From NCBI RefSeq assembly GCF_016735615.1, contig NZ_JAERSF010000002.1, positions 868,001 through 932,000 of the forward strand: 64,000 nt of DNA, written 5' to 3'. Shown one piece after another: positions 41,539 to 52,000 of this stretch. The notes beneath the pieces are model-generated. The model was not told where the DNA came from. It saw nothing but the letters and a program-made list of their open reading frames with translations, and ran no database searches. Every line of letters starts with the position of its first letter. Within the stretch, counting starts at the first letter, position 1. Made by a program: the position numbers and the translations under genes. Source of the DNA: Flavobacterium tagetis. Lineage in GTDB: Bacteria > Bacteroidota > Bacteroidia > Flavobacteriales > Flavobacteriaceae.

Positions 41539-44353
41539 TTTCAGATAAATCGGGAATGTAAATATTAAAAGTAGAACCTTTGCCTTTTTCGCTTGTGACT
41601 GTTATAAAACCTTTATGATTTTCAACAATTTTTTTCACAATAGCAAGGCCAATTCCAGTTCCTTTGTATTCGCTTTCAGTATTTAAGCGCTGAAAGACTT
41701 CAAAGATTTTTTCTTTATAAATTAATTCAAAACCAATTCCGTTATCCGAAACTTGAAGATGATGGTACATTTTGTCTTTAAATTCAGCATTAGGCAACGT
41801 TTTTCCATCAACTTGTGTAACCGAAATTTTTACTATTGGAGCAACGCCAGGCAGAGAAAACTTCAAAGCATTTTCTACTAAATTATGAAGCAACTGTCTA
41901 AACTGAAACTGAATGAGAATAGCTTCTCCTAAATCGTGATATTCGACAATGGCATTTTTTTCCTCAATTCGATCCGAAAAATCGCTAATTACTTCTTCTG
42001 CAATTTCGTTTATTTTAACGGTTGTAAAAACACGATCGGCAGAATTGGTGCGAGAATATGTCAGTAAATCTTGAATTAGGTTCTGCATTTTTTTTGCCGA
42101 AAACTCAATTCTAGCTAAATAAGATTTGGCATTTGCCGAAATATTCTGCTCATCTAAATCGGCTAGTCGGCTGGCAAAAGTTTGGATTTTTCGCAGTGGT
42201 TCCTGCAAATCATGACTTGAGATATAAGCAAACGATTGCAATTCTATATTCATGTTAACCAAATCTCTGTTTTTTAGTTCCAGTTGCGTTGTACGTTCAA
42301 TAATTTGTTCTTCGAGCTTATTGGTAATGTTCTTTTGTTCTTCTATATCGGTGCTCGTTCCAACCCACATTTGGACTTTTCCAAATTCGTCCAATTGCGG
42401 AATAGCACGGCTGAGTTGCCATCTGTATTCGCCATCATATCGCTTAAAACGATGCACAAAAAGAAATTCGTGACCAGTTTTGACAGATTCCATCCAAAGT
42501 TTTACATTTTCCTCTCGGTCATCTGGATGTACGACCTGAAGCCAGCCATTTTTGTCGATCTCTTCTTTTCTGAATCCAGAATAGGTGTAAAAAGTTTCAT
42601 TAAAATAATTCAGATTACCCAAAGTGTCACTTGTCCAAATTAGCTGAGGAATAGAGTCGGCAAGGAGCCTGAATTTTTTCTCACTTTTAGACAAAACCTG
42701 CTGACTTTCTTTTTCTACAGTAACATCCATAACGGTTCCCACCATTTTTGAAGGCTTATTATTTTCATCAAAAAATATTTTGCCATGCACTTTAATCCAA
42801 GATATGGAGTTATCTAGTTTAAAGACACGGGCTTCGTATTTGTAAATACTCGTTTGTAAAGCTTTTTCAAATGCATCTTCAACAATATGTTCATCTTCAG
42901 GAAGAATACGGCTTCTAATGTCCTGATGTAGTATTTTTGTATTTTTCTCAAAACCGAAAATGTCTAGGATATTATCACTGTAAATTAATTTTTTGTTTTT
43001 TAAATTCAGATCCCACATTGCAATTTCACCAATTTCGGCGGCTTGTCTCGCTCTTTCTTCGGCAGTTTCAATTTTTTTTCGGGCTTTAACTTTAGCAGTT
43101 ACATCATAAACGGTACACATAATACCAGAGGCTGTTCCATTCTTTTCGTAAAGTGTAGTATATTCATAATCGAGATAGAATTTTTTTAGTTTCCCATCAA
43201 TATCGACATAAGCAACGGCTTCATTTTCTCTGATTGTTTTTCCATTAATCAAAACTTCAAGCAGCAATTCGGGATATTTTTGGTTTTTCAGCTCAGGGAA
43301 AACTTCTAGTAGCGGTATGCCAATACAGTCTTTTTCTTCTTTTTGCCAGATATTATGCATCATGGCTTTATTGGCCATTTCGATAATAAAATCTTTTCCT
43401 CTAAATATCGCCATTGCAATAGGAGAGTCCATTACAATTTCTCTAAATGCTTTTTCGCTTTCAGTTAAAAGATGTCTTCCTTTTACTTCTTCAGTTACTT
43501 CGTAAGACACAACAGTGACACCTTCAATAACATCATTTTCATCTTTTAACGGATAAAAAACAAGATTGAAATAGCCCAATTCTTCTTTGTTATAGCGATT
43601 TAAAGTTACTGGAAGTTCATCGGTAAAATAGGCAATTCCAGTTTCGAAAACATTTTTCAGCAACGGAAAAACTTTTTCTTTTGCCTCTGGAACCGAATCA
43701 AAAATGGGTTTATGGAGAATGTCTTTTTCTTCTTTGTCAATAATATGAAGATAAGTAGAATTAACCATCTCAGCGATCAGGTCTGGGCCTTTTAAAAGAC
43801 AGATTCCCAATGGCAATTGTTTTACTGTATTTCTAAATCGCTTTTCGCTTTCTTCAAGTTTTTTACGAGTCAGTACTTGCTCTGTTGTTTCGTTACAGAT
43901 AACCAAAACACCATTAGTTTTTCCGTTTTCATCATTTACGGGACTGTAGCTAAATGTCCAGTATACATCTTCCATTTTGCCATTTCTGAAAATCGGCAAC
44001 AATTGGTCTTCATGCCATGTAGCTTCGCCCTTGTCTAAAACCTGATCAATTAATGGTTTTATAAAATCCCAGATTTCTGGCCAGTAATCAGCGCCTTTTT
44101 CACCAAGAATAGAAGGATGTTTTCCATTGTTTCCTAAACTTGGACGATACGCGTCATTGTAAAAACAAATATGATCTTGTCCCCAAAATAAAAACATTGG
44201 GAATTTAGAATTTAGAAGAATTCCTAAAGTGGTACGAAGACTTTGAGGCCATGATTCCAAGGGGCCAACTGCTGTTTTACCCCAATTTTTGGCGCGGGTA
44301 AGTTCTCCCATTTCTCCTCCGTTTGCTAAAAAGTCATAATTGTTGTTATTCAT
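41528..44353 (-). CDS. Multi-PAS sensor histidine kinase
   Basis: The 941-residue soluble kinase starts with a PAS-like domain of the type MGELTRAKNWGKTAVGPLES (about 14-33; common in bacterial light/redox kinases), then four to five further PAS/PAC domains (GICLLKGPDLIAEMVNSTYL; AIFRGKDFIIEMANKAM; PQLIWTSDTLGNLNYFNETF). HisKA has H in SSHDLQEPLRKI (about residue 708), followed by HATPase_c (VENALKF, DNGIGFE, GTGIGLAIVKK). No transmembrane span is seen. Its 3' end overlaps that of a CheY-like gene on the other strand. Confidence 0.92.
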   Translation of the reverse strand: MNNNNYDFLANGGEMGELTRAKNWGKTAVGPLESWPQSLRTTLGILLNSKFPMFLFWGQDHICFYNDAYRPSLGNNGKHPSILGEKGADYWPEIWDFIKPLIDQVLDKGEATWHEDQLLPIFRNGKMEDVYWTFSYSPVNDENGKTNGVLVICNETTEQVLTRKKLEESEKRFRNTVKQLPLGICLLKGPDLIAEMVNSTYLHIIDKEEKDILHKPIFDSVPEAKEKVFPLLKNVFETGIAYFTDELPVTLNRYNKEELGYFNLVFYPLKDENDVIEGVTVVSYEVTEEVKGRHLLTESEKAFREIVMDSPIAMAIFRGKDFIIEMANKAMMHNIWQKEEKDCIGIPLLEVFPELKNQKYPELLLEVLINGKTIRENEAVAYVDIDGKLKKFYLDYEYTTLYEKNGTASGIMCTVYDVTAKVKARKKIETAEERARQAAEIGEIAMWDLNLKNKKLIYSDNILDIFGFEKNTKILHQDIRSRILPEDEHIVEDAFEKALQTSIYKYEARVFKLDNSISWIKVHGKIFFDENNKPSKMVGTVMDVTVEKESQQVLSKSEKKFRLLADSIPQLIWTSDTLGNLNYFNETFYTYSGFRKEEIDKNGWLQVVHPDDREENVKLWMESVKTGHEFLFVHRFKRYDGEYRWQLSRAIPQLDEFGKVQMWVGTSTDIEEQKNITNKLEEQIIERTTQLELKNRDLVNMNIELQSFAYISSHDLQEPLRKIQTFASRLADLDEQNISANAKSYLARIEFSAKKMQNLIQDLLTYSRTNSADRVFTTVKINEIAEEVISDFSDRIEEKNAIVEYHDLGEAILIQFQFRQLLHNLVENALKFSLPGVAPIVKISVTQVDGKTLPNAEFKDKMYHHLQVSDNGIGFELIYKEKIFEVFQRLNTESEYKGTGIGLAIVKKIVENHKGFITVTSEKGKGSTFNIYIPDLSEISI

Positions 44354-44561
44354 TAAAATCTTATTTTATCTCTTGATAATGAGCTAATTTTCATTACTAT
44401 TAAGTTAGTAATTCTTGTTTTGAATTAAGCTTTATTAAAATTAATAAAAAATAAATTTTCTTAGAAATGCGATTTTTGAATGAGGCAAGATTAAAATCGT
44501 TAGAGTTAATTTTATCTTTTTTCTATGCGGAAATTTGAATAACAGTTAAAAATAAAAAACA

Positions 44562-44903
44562 ATGAAAAGGGAAGATTCAAAACACGAAACCGACAATATA
44601 AAGAGATATCAGGAGGAAGGTTATACGGTAAATTATTTATTCGAAAAAGACCATTTGATAGATTCTGAAAGCAAAGTAGCCTATAAGCCAGAAGATGTTT
44701 TCATTGTGGCGCATCATCGTTATGAAGGCATGAGTGATCCCGACGATATGTCCATTTTATATATAATAGAAACTAAAGACGGCGGAAAAGGAACTCATTT
44801 GTTAGGATATGGTCCAATGGCAGATTTGGAAGAAGCCGAATTTTTTAAAGATATTCCGAAAGCCAATTATTCTAAAAATGCTGACATAAACGAATTAACA
44901 TAA
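44562..44903 (+). CDS. Conserved hypothetical protein (often mislabelled phosphoribosylpyrophosphate synthetase)
   Basis: The 113-residue protein has KRYQEEGYTVNYLFEKDHLI, the VFIVAHHRYEGMSDPDDMSI core and a GGKGTHLLGYGPMAD ending. This pattern matches a small Bacteroidetes family carrying an uninformative 'phosphoribosylpyrophosphate synthetase' label, although it lacks the PRPP-binding loop of true synthetases. It is soluble and lies between the PAS kinase and a degenerate AraC-like gene. The function is unknown. Confidence 0.7.
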   Translation: MKREDSKHETDNIKRYQEEGYTVNYLFEKDHLIDSESKVAYKPEDVFIVAHHRYEGMSDPDDMSILYIIETKDGGKGTHLLGYGPMADLEEAEFFKDIPKANYSKNADINELT

Positions 44904-44941
44904 AAGAATAAAAATAGATTGGTATTTTTATTTTGCTGATG

Positions 44942-44982
44942 AGCAGTTGTTTCAAATTTATTTGAGGCAGCTGCTTTTTTTT
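44942..44982 (+). terminator. Intrinsic terminator
   Basis: AGCAGTTGTTTCAAAT and ATTTGAGGCAGCTGCT form a 16-bp stem including G-U pairs, with a short loop and an eight-T tail. It lies 39 bp after the stop codon at 44903. Confidence 0.8.
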
Positions 44983-44984
44983 GT

Positions 44985-45097
44985 TAGGTGCAAAGGTACA
45001 AAGGTGCAAAGCTTTATAATCTTAGTGCTAAACGTTTAGACAAAACAAGCTTCAAAGAAAACCTATGAACCTTTGTTCCTCTAAACCTATGCACCTC
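44985..45097. repeat. GGTGCAAAGGTACAAAGG-word element (family C)
   Basis: AGGTGCAAAGGTACAAAGG repeats its 9-bp word on the left, and CCTATGAACCTTTG then CCTATGCACCT repeat the inverse on the right, about 90 bp apart. It begins 3 bp after the terminator. Confidence 0.7.
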
Positions 45098-45247
45098 AAA
45101 ATAAAAATTATGAAATATCTCCCCAAAATTGTATAAAGAATTGACTGATAATATGAACGAAATTTGGATTATAGAAATTTAGCAACCAAGGTTAGTTTTT
45201 ATTCGTAAATAAATTACTGGCCATTTCAATAAACCAAAACCATCATA

Positions 45248-46072
45248 ATGAAAAAACTTTACATAAATACTGGAAGCTTTGATGCTGTTTTTAATAATCT
45301 GAAAGAAAGTTTTGGCGGAAACTTAAAAGTGAATGCCAATGAATACAAATTGACAATTAAATCAAAATGGGCAAAAGGGAGTATTTCTGGCGTTCGTTTT
45401 GAAAAAGAGATGTCGTACCTAAGTTTTGATTTGACTTTCAATCAAGAGATTAGTTTAAGCATCGAATCTAATCCCTTTTCACCTGTGTTTTTTGCGTATT
45501 GCGAGAAAGGAAATGTTTTGCATAGTTTTGGTGCCTATGGTGCAACTAATTGTCTTAAAAAACAACAATCGGGTATTCTGAGCAATTCTTCTGCGATTAA
45601 TAGTGTATTGTATTTTCAAAGTCATCAGCAGATTCAATTCTCAATAATTGGGATGCCAACAACAATCGAAAATCAAGCAACTGATTTTGTCTCCCAAGTA
45701 AAAAAAATATTTACGAGCAATTCTGGAAATTACATTTACATAGGAGATAAAAATCACAAAATCGAAGAGAAATTTCAGGAACTTAAAAAAATTACAAACC
45801 AAAGAGCACTTCGTTATGTGTTAATGAAAAGTATTCTTCGTGAAGTTTTAGAACTAGAGATTGCGCAACATAGTTATAATTATTTAACTCCTTTTGTGCC
45901 TATTCTAAATTTTGCTCTCAAACAGTTAACTGAAATCAAGAAACTGTCAGATATCGGTTTTGGGCACATTATAGCGCCAGCTCTATATCTTAAAAGAAAT
46001 TTGCAAGCAAGAACACTAAAGGGAAAATACCATTTAGAATTAGAGCCTTACAACCAAAAATTAGCTAGCTAG
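45248..46072 (+). CDS. AraC-type sensor domain protein lacking the HTH
   Basis: The 274-residue protein resembles the N-terminal half of a group of Bacteroidetes AraC regulators (SFDAVFNNLKESFGGNL at the start, SPVFFAYCEKGNVLHSFGAY near residue 77). The last 120 residues (KITNQRALRYVLMKSILREVLELEI onwards) are helical, but I see no AraC double HTH. It may be an anti-regulator or ligand-binding orphan, or a decaying gene, although the frame is intact. A promoter-like region lies 100-150 bp upstream after the C-type repeat. Moderate certainty. Confidence 0.55.
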   Translation: MKKLYINTGSFDAVFNNLKESFGGNLKVNANEYKLTIKSKWAKGSISGVRFEKEMSYLSFDLTFNQEISLSIESNPFSPVFFAYCEKGNVLHSFGAYGATNCLKKQQSGILSNSSAINSVLYFQSHQQIQFSIIGMPTTIENQATDFVSQVKKIFTSNSGNYIYIGDKNHKIEEKFQELKKITNQRALRYVLMKSILREVLELEIAQHSYNYLTPFVPILNFALKQLTEIKKLSDIGFGHIIAPALYLKRNLQARTLKGKYHLELEPYNQKLAS

Positions 46073-46098
46073 TAAGCATACCATATTCTTCATTTTCA

Positions 46099-46127
46099 AA
46101 AAAACAGCTTCGATCGAGCTGTTTTTT
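46099..46127. terminator. Bidirectional terminator
   Basis: AAAAAACAGCT / AGCTGTTTTTT form an 11-bp stem with a 7-nt loop, flanked by A and T runs. It serves converging genes at 46072 and 46134. Confidence 0.85.
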
Positions 46128-46133
46128 TATTGG

Positions 46134-46394
46134 CTATTCTTTTTCGAAATAAAGAATAAAGTAAACCATTATAAGATTTAAAATCAGAGAAATACTGTTG
46201 GTGATAATAATAGGAAGATCATTTTTCAGAATACCATAGACAACCCAAACCGCAATTCCGAAAGTAAGCGTACCAAACATTCTAAGCGAAATCTGCTTCA
46301 CTTTTTTGGTTTTCCAAACCTTTAGAATTTGTGGAACCGTAGATATGGTCACACATGCTCCCGCAAAAAGTCCTATTGCATCAATAAAATTCAT
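46134..46394 (-). CDS. SemiSWEET sugar transporter
   Basis: The 86-residue protein has three membrane spans and the PQ-loop motif in VTISTVPQILKVWKTK (about 16-31), plus the conserved W.VYG in WVVYGILKNDLPII and TNSISLILN. The size matches SemiSWEETs, which dimerise to move sugars by facilitated diffusion across the inner membrane. No sugar-use genes are next to it. It is a clear family match. Confidence 0.9.
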   Translation of the reverse strand: MNFIDAIGLFAGACVTISTVPQILKVWKTKKVKQISLRMFGTLTFGIAVWVVYGILKNDLPIIITNSISLILNLIMVYFILYFEKE

Positions 46395-46403
46395 TTTTTT
46401 ATT

Positions 46404-46600
46404 TTTTGAGGTTCTGAGTTTCTAAGACGCTATGGTTTTTCTTTTGTATGCATTATAAGTTTCATATATCATTCCGAGGAACGAGGAATCATACTAGAAG
46501 CTCGGCAAAGTAAATTCTCCAATCTGTGTTGAATCCCGAGTGAGATTTCTCGTTCCTCGAAATTACTTGAAAAAGAAAAAAACTTAGGATCTTAGAAACT
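46404..46600. repeat. CTAAG-word element (family B) enclosing a CGAGGAACGAG palindrome
   Basis: The outer words GAGGTTCTGAGTTTCTAAG and, at the far end, CTTAGGATCTTAG are arms of family B. Between them, CCGAGGAACGAGGAATC and the inverse GATTTCTCGTTCCTCG frame another palindrome (about 46474-46561). One element thus sits inside the other. Confidence 0.7.
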
Positions 46601-46602
46601 TT

Positions 46603-47448
46603 TTACCCAACCAATTCTCCACCATTTATATGAATAAACTGCCCGGTAATATAGCTGCTATCTTCTGAAGCAAGAAAAACATAAGCAGGCGCAACTTCAG
46701 AAGGTTGACCTGCTCTTTCCATCGGATTATCTTTTCCGAAATCAGATAATTTGTCAAAACTAGCCACGATCAAAGGCGTCCAGATTGGGCCTGGAGCAAC
46801 GCCATTTACACGTATTTTCTTCTTTGCTAACATGGTAGAAAGAGATCGAGTAAAGCTTACAATTGCACCCTTTGTACTGGCATAATCTGCTAAGTGTTCG
46901 CTTCCGCGGAAAGCGGTTACAGAAGTTGTATTGATAATAGTATCGCCTTCTTTTAAGAAAGCAAGTGCAGCTTTAGTAATATAAAAGAAGGGATAAATAT
47001 TGGTTTCAAAGGTTTTATGAAGCTGAGCAACGGTTATTTTTTCTAACTCGCTTTGCGGAAACTGAGTTGCGGCATTATTTACTATGATATTGAGGCTTTT
47101 AAAAGTGGTGTGGCATTTTTTAATGGCACTTTTGCAAAACTTTTCATCTTTAAGATCTCCACTTAACAAAAGGCATTGCTGACCTTCTTTCTCGATCATT
47201 GCTTTTGTTTCCTGTGCATCTTTATCTTCTTTTAAATAAACAATAGCAATATTGGCGCCTTCTCGGGCAAAATGTACTGCAACACTTCGGCCGATACCGC
47301 TGTCACCACCTGTAATAAAAGCCGTTTTTCCTAATAATTTACCACTTCCAACATAGTTTTCTCGTATAATTTCAGGCTCCGGATTCATCATGTGTTCATT
47401 GCCAGGAAGATTTTGTTTTTGTTCGGGAAATGTTTGTTTCTTTTTCAT
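46603..47448 (-). CDS. SDR-family oxidoreductase (general stress protein 39-like)
   Basis: The 281-residue protein has a Pro/Gln-rich N-terminus (1-40), the cofactor motif TAFITGGDSGIGRSVAV (about 42-58), NNAATQ, catalytic S...Y.xxK in TSVTAFRGSEHLADYASTKGA, and GPIWTPL near the end. This extended form matches the YdaD/YhxC-type general stress dehydrogenases. It should oxidise or reduce small carbonyls with NAD(P). On the minus strand a possible promoter (TATTTTTG at 47592-47599, TTG 22 bp upstream) lies in the 390-bp gap. Confidence 0.9.
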   Translation of the reverse strand: MKKKQTFPEQKQNLPGNEHMMNPEPEIIRENYVGSGKLLGKTAFITGGDSGIGRSVAVHFAREGANIAIVYLKEDKDAQETKAMIEKEGQQCLLLSGDLKDEKFCKSAIKKCHTTFKSLNIIVNNAATQFPQSELEKITVAQLHKTFETNIYPFFYITKAALAFLKEGDTIINTTSVTAFRGSEHLADYASTKGAIVSFTRSLSTMLAKKKIRVNGVAPGPIWTPLIVASFDKLSDFGKDNPMERAGQPSEVAPAYVFLASEDSSYITGQFIHINGGELVG

Positions 47449-47838
47449 GATTTCTCTCTTTTTAGCTTTTGTATGTTATCTAAATTAACTGATAACTAAA
47501 ATTTTACTTGTCTTAAAAGAAATTTTGTTTGCCTCAATCAAAGTAAAAAAGACGAATCGTGTATGAAAATACATTCATTTTCTAAAAACTTCAAAAATAT
47601 AAGAAATTTCTAATAAGCTAGCAATCATACAATAGGTCTTAATTGACAGCAAAAGATGGGAATTTTGTAACTATTTACGGTTTAAATAAAAAAGGTCACC
47701 GTTAATTTTTTTATACATTTGAGAATTTCCGCATCATTTTTTAACAGCTCATTTTGCAATTCATTAAAAAAATAGGAAAATTTTTATATTTTATTTTAAA
47801 TTAATTATTTTGATTTACAACCGATTTAGCTTCCCGAC
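47449..47838. other. 390-bp divergent intergenic region
   Basis: No gene is seen. It separates the SDR gene (minus) from the signalling operon (plus). TACATTTG at 47714-47721 fits the plus-strand -7 consensus, about 118 bp before the first kinase gene; TATTTTTG at 47592-47599 on the minus strand, with TTG at 47622-47624, could drive the SDR gene. No repeat element was noticed here. Confidence 0.4.
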
Positions 47839-49053
47839 ATGGTATTAATTGTAGACGATATAAGGGCCAATATTATTGCCCTGAAGAAAACATTAGAACT
47901 GCATAATATCGATGTTGATAGTGCCGAATCTGGTGAAGAGGCACTAAAGAAAATTCTAAAAACAGATTATTGCCTCATTATAATGGATGTGCAAATGCCA
48001 GGACTTGATGGCTTTGAAGTGGTAAAAATCCTTTCTGGAAATCAGCGGACAAAAGATATTCCTGTAATTTTTCTTTCGGCACTCAATACCGAGAAAAAAT
48101 ACATCTTTAAAGGATACGAAACGGGCGCAGTTGAATATATTACGAAACCTGTAGACAGCGATTTACTGATTTTAAAAGTAAAAACCTTCATTAAAATCTA
48201 CGAACAGCAAAACGAACTTAAAGCGATAAAAGACCTGCTTTCTAAAGAAATAAAAATTAGAAAAGAAGCACAAGATAATCTAGAAATCAAAATTGCTGAA
48301 AGAACAAAAGAACTGGTTCAGAAAAATGAAGAACTCGAACTTCGAAATCACGAATTACAGCAATTTTCTTGGGTTGTTTCCCACGATTTGAATGAGCCTA
48401 TCCGTAAAATCCAAATCTTCATTAAAATTATAAAAGACCTTTACTTAAAAGCAGACGACAAAGCAATAGATTATGTAGACCGAACTATAAAATCGGCAGA
48501 AAGAATGCAAACTTTGATTACCGATCTTTTGGCTTATTCAAGGCTTTCTGCTCAGGTAAAACCCGAAAAAACAGATTTAAATGTTGTTTTGCAGGAAGTG
48601 TTGGGTGATTTTGATTATCTCATAGAACGCAAAAATGCCACAATAAAAACCAACGAACTTCCAACAATAGATAGTATACCAAGCCAGATGCGTCAGGTTT
48701 TTCAAAATCTAATTGGAAACGCTTTGAAGTTTTCTGGAAATGAAGAAAAAGCGGTAATTGAAATTACTTCGGAAACTATTTTAGAAAAATCAATCGAAAG
48801 TCCGACTTCACCAGAAGGAAAATTTTGCAGGATTACTGTAAAAGATAACGGAATTGGTTTTGATGAGATTTATCTTGATCGCATTTTTATTATCTTTCAA
48901 AGTTTAAACGATCGTCAATCTTATGAAGGAACAGGAATTGGACTGGCAATTGCTAAGAAAATAATTGAAAAACATAACGGATTAATTACGGCTAAAAGTA
49001 AAGTGGGAGAAGGTGCAAGCTTTATCATTGTTCTTCCTTTAAAATACGAATAA
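47839..49053 (+). CDS. Response-regulator-linked histidine kinase (REC-HisKA-HATPase)
   Basis: The 404-residue soluble protein begins MVLIVDDIRANI, a receiver domain (1-120) with phosphoacceptor Asp in LIIMDVQMPGLDG and Lys in EYITKPV, then a coiled coil (about 125-180), HisKA with H in VVSHDLNEPIRKI (about 182) and HATPase_c (NLIGNALKFSG, DNGIGFDE, GTGIGLAIAKK). This input-first order means the kinase is switched by phosphorylation of its own receiver. It heads a five-gene operon (16 bp before the next gene) with a larger hybrid kinase, a CheY, CheR and CheB. Confidence 0.93.
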   Translation: MVLIVDDIRANIIALKKTLELHNIDVDSAESGEEALKKILKTDYCLIIMDVQMPGLDGFEVVKILSGNQRTKDIPVIFLSALNTEKKYIFKGYETGAVEYITKPVDSDLLILKVKTFIKIYEQQNELKAIKDLLSKEIKIRKEAQDNLEIKIAERTKELVQKNEELELRNHELQQFSWVVSHDLNEPIRKIQIFIKIIKDLYLKADDKAIDYVDRTIKSAERMQTLITDLLAYSRLSAQVKPEKTDLNVVLQEVLGDFDYLIERKNATIKTNELPTIDSIPSQMRQVFQNLIGNALKFSGNEEKAVIEITSETILEKSIESPTSPEGKFCRITVKDNGIGFDEIYLDRIFIIFQSLNDRQSYEGTGIGLAIAKKIIEKHNGLITAKSKVGEGASFIIVLPLKYE

Positions 49054-49069
49054 AAATAATTTATAATAT

Positions 49070-52000
49070 ATGAATGGTAATTTTAAAAGAAATTTATTAA
49101 TCAGTTCACTAGTATCACTGCTTGTACTTACGATTAGTTCTGTTGCCTCTTTTATCAGTATTAAAAGTTTACTAAACAGTAACTTTTGGGTAAACCATAC
49201 TCAGGACGTAATTTATAACCTAAACGAAGGTTCATCAATTATTACAGAAGCCCAGACCAGTATGAGAGGTTATCTGCTTACAGGCGATGAGCAGTTTGTG
49301 GACCGTTTTAATGATGCTGAAGCGAAATCAAATACTTATTTTGATAAGTTAGATGAACTTACATCTGACAATCCTTCACAGAAAAAATTACTAGAAGAAC
49401 TACGCACCAAACGTTCCAGTTTCTTTAAATATTTAAATAATCAGATTGTAAAAAAACGTTTAAGTAAAGAAACACTGATTTTCGATTTGAATGAAGGTCG
49501 AAAAATGATGAACGAAATTAAGTCGATCGTTAGAAAAGTTGAAAATACAGAACAAAAACTTTTAGAGGAGCGCAATTCAAATTCAGAACGTTACGGTAAT
49601 TATAGTTTGGCTTTAATTGCTGTTGCTTTCTTTATTGCCTTTCTTATTTCTATTGTTTTCTTAATCAGAATTCTTAAAGATTATAACGAAAGAACTTTAT
49701 TGCAGCTGGAATTAGAGAGAAAGGATAAAGAAACAGCTGAAAGACTTGAAGTAATAAGCGGTATCGCAACACAAATTTCTAAAGGAAATTATGATGTTCA
49801 GATAGACGATAGAAAAGCAGATACTTTAGGAGCTTTGGGTGCATCTATTCATAATATGAAAGATTCATTAAAAGATTCTTTCGAATTATTATCTCAAAAA
49901 GAGTGGCTTCAATCGGGTGTTGCAACTTTAAATGATAAAATGCTGGGAGAAAAAACAATCCAGAAATTATCTAAAGATGTAATCGAGTTTTTATGCCAAT
50001 ATACCAACAGCAGTGCCGGCGTTTTGTATGTGATTGATGGAGAGGAATTGACAGTTACAGGAGGTTACAGTTATATACCGAGCAAAAACAGAGAAAGAAT
50101 CAAGAAAGGCGAGGGGTTAATTGGCCAGTCTATTGTTTCTGGAAAAATGCTGGAATTAAAAACTCTTTCTCCAGATGATATTCAGATCAATTATGCATTG
50201 GGAGAAATAAAACCTACGCATATTGTAGCATTGCCATTAATGGATTTCAAGATTGAAGGAGCAGTAGAACTGGCTAGCATTTACGGATTTTCTGTTTTGC
50301 AACTTGAATTCTTAAATAGTGTGGCAAATAATATCGGAATTGCGATTAAAGCAACCCAGAACCGTAAAAGGGTAATGGAACTTTTGGAAGAGACCAAATC
50401 GCAGTCGGAAGAATTACAGATTCAGCACAGCGAATTGGAAGCAATAAATGCCGAATTAGAAGCGCAAACCGAAAAATTGCAGGCTTCGGAAGAAGAACTT
50501 CGCGTGCAGCAGGAAGAATTAGAACAAACGAATGAAGAATTGTCTGAAAGAAGTGTTTTATTGGAAGAAAAAAACACCGAAATCCAAAAGAAATCAGAAG
50601 CTTTAGAATTGACTACGCGTTACAAATCGGAGTTTTTGGCCAATATGTCGCATGAGTTAAGAACACCGTTGAATTCGATTTTATTGTTGAGCCGTTTATT
50701 GTCTGAAAATAACAATAAAACGATGAACAATGAAGAAATCGAATTTGCAAAAGTAATTCAGAGTTCAGGAAATAGTTTGTTAGGATTAATTGATGAAATT
50801 CTAGATTTATCTAAAATTGAAGCAGGAAAAATGGATCTGGAATTCTTGGATGTTTCGACTAAAGAAATTACAGATAACCTGTATAACTTGTTTTATCTAG
50901 TTGCGAAAGAAAAGGGAATTAATTTTGAAATTATTGCCAAAGATGCGCCAATTGTCATTAAAACAGATAAAATGCGTTTGGAACAGATTCTGAAAAACCT
51001 GATTTCGAATGCGATTAAATTTACCGAAAAAGGAATCGTTTCTCTTGAAATAAAAGTAGACACAGACGATGATAAAATTATCTGTTTTATTGTAAAAGAT
51101 ACTGGAATAGGAATTCCGTTAGAAAAGCAACCATTGATTTTTGAAGCATTTCAGCAAGCCGATGGTTCGACAAAACGTAAATATGGCGGAACTGGTTTAG
51201 GATTATCAATTAGCCGCGAATTGGCTAAATTATTGCGAGGAGAAATTATTCTTCATAGTAAAGTAAATGAAGGAAGTACGTTTACGTTATGTCTTCCAGT
51301 GTTAGGATTTGCCATCAACAAAGTTTCGGTAAACAAAATTCCGCATGCCGAAGAAATCGAAGTAACAACCGAAAGTGATCAGGAAAAACCAAAATACATC
51401 AGCGAAGTTATTCCGCAAGAAATTGAAGATGACAGAGATTCTATTGTAGAAGGCGATAAAGTCATTTTGATTGTAGAAGACGACATTAATTTTGCAAAAT
51501 CGTTATTGGCTTTCACTCAGAAAAAAGGGTATAAAGGAGTAGTGGCAGTACGAGGCGATTATGCTTTAAATTTTGCTTTAATCTATAGACCAATCGGAAT
51601 TTTATTGGATATCGAACTTCCAATAAAAAGCGGATGGCAGGTTCTGGAAGAACTGAAAAATCATTCTCATACCAAACATATTTCGGTACATATTATGTCA
51701 TCGCATAAACTGAAACAAGAAAGTTTGTTAAAAGGAGCTGTAGATTTCTTAGATAAACCGGTTGCTTTTGACCGAATTCCAGATGTTTTTAAACGTATCG
51801 AGCATATTATAAACAAAGAATCGCAGAAAGTTTTAATTATTGAAGATAATCCGAAACATGCAAAAGCACTGGCATATTTCTTAGAGACTTACAACATTAA
51901 CTCAGAAATAAAAAGCGAAGTTTCAGCAGGTTTGTCAGCTTTAGGGAAACAAGAAGTAGATTGCGTAATTCTGGATATGGGAATTCCAGACAAGCAGGCG

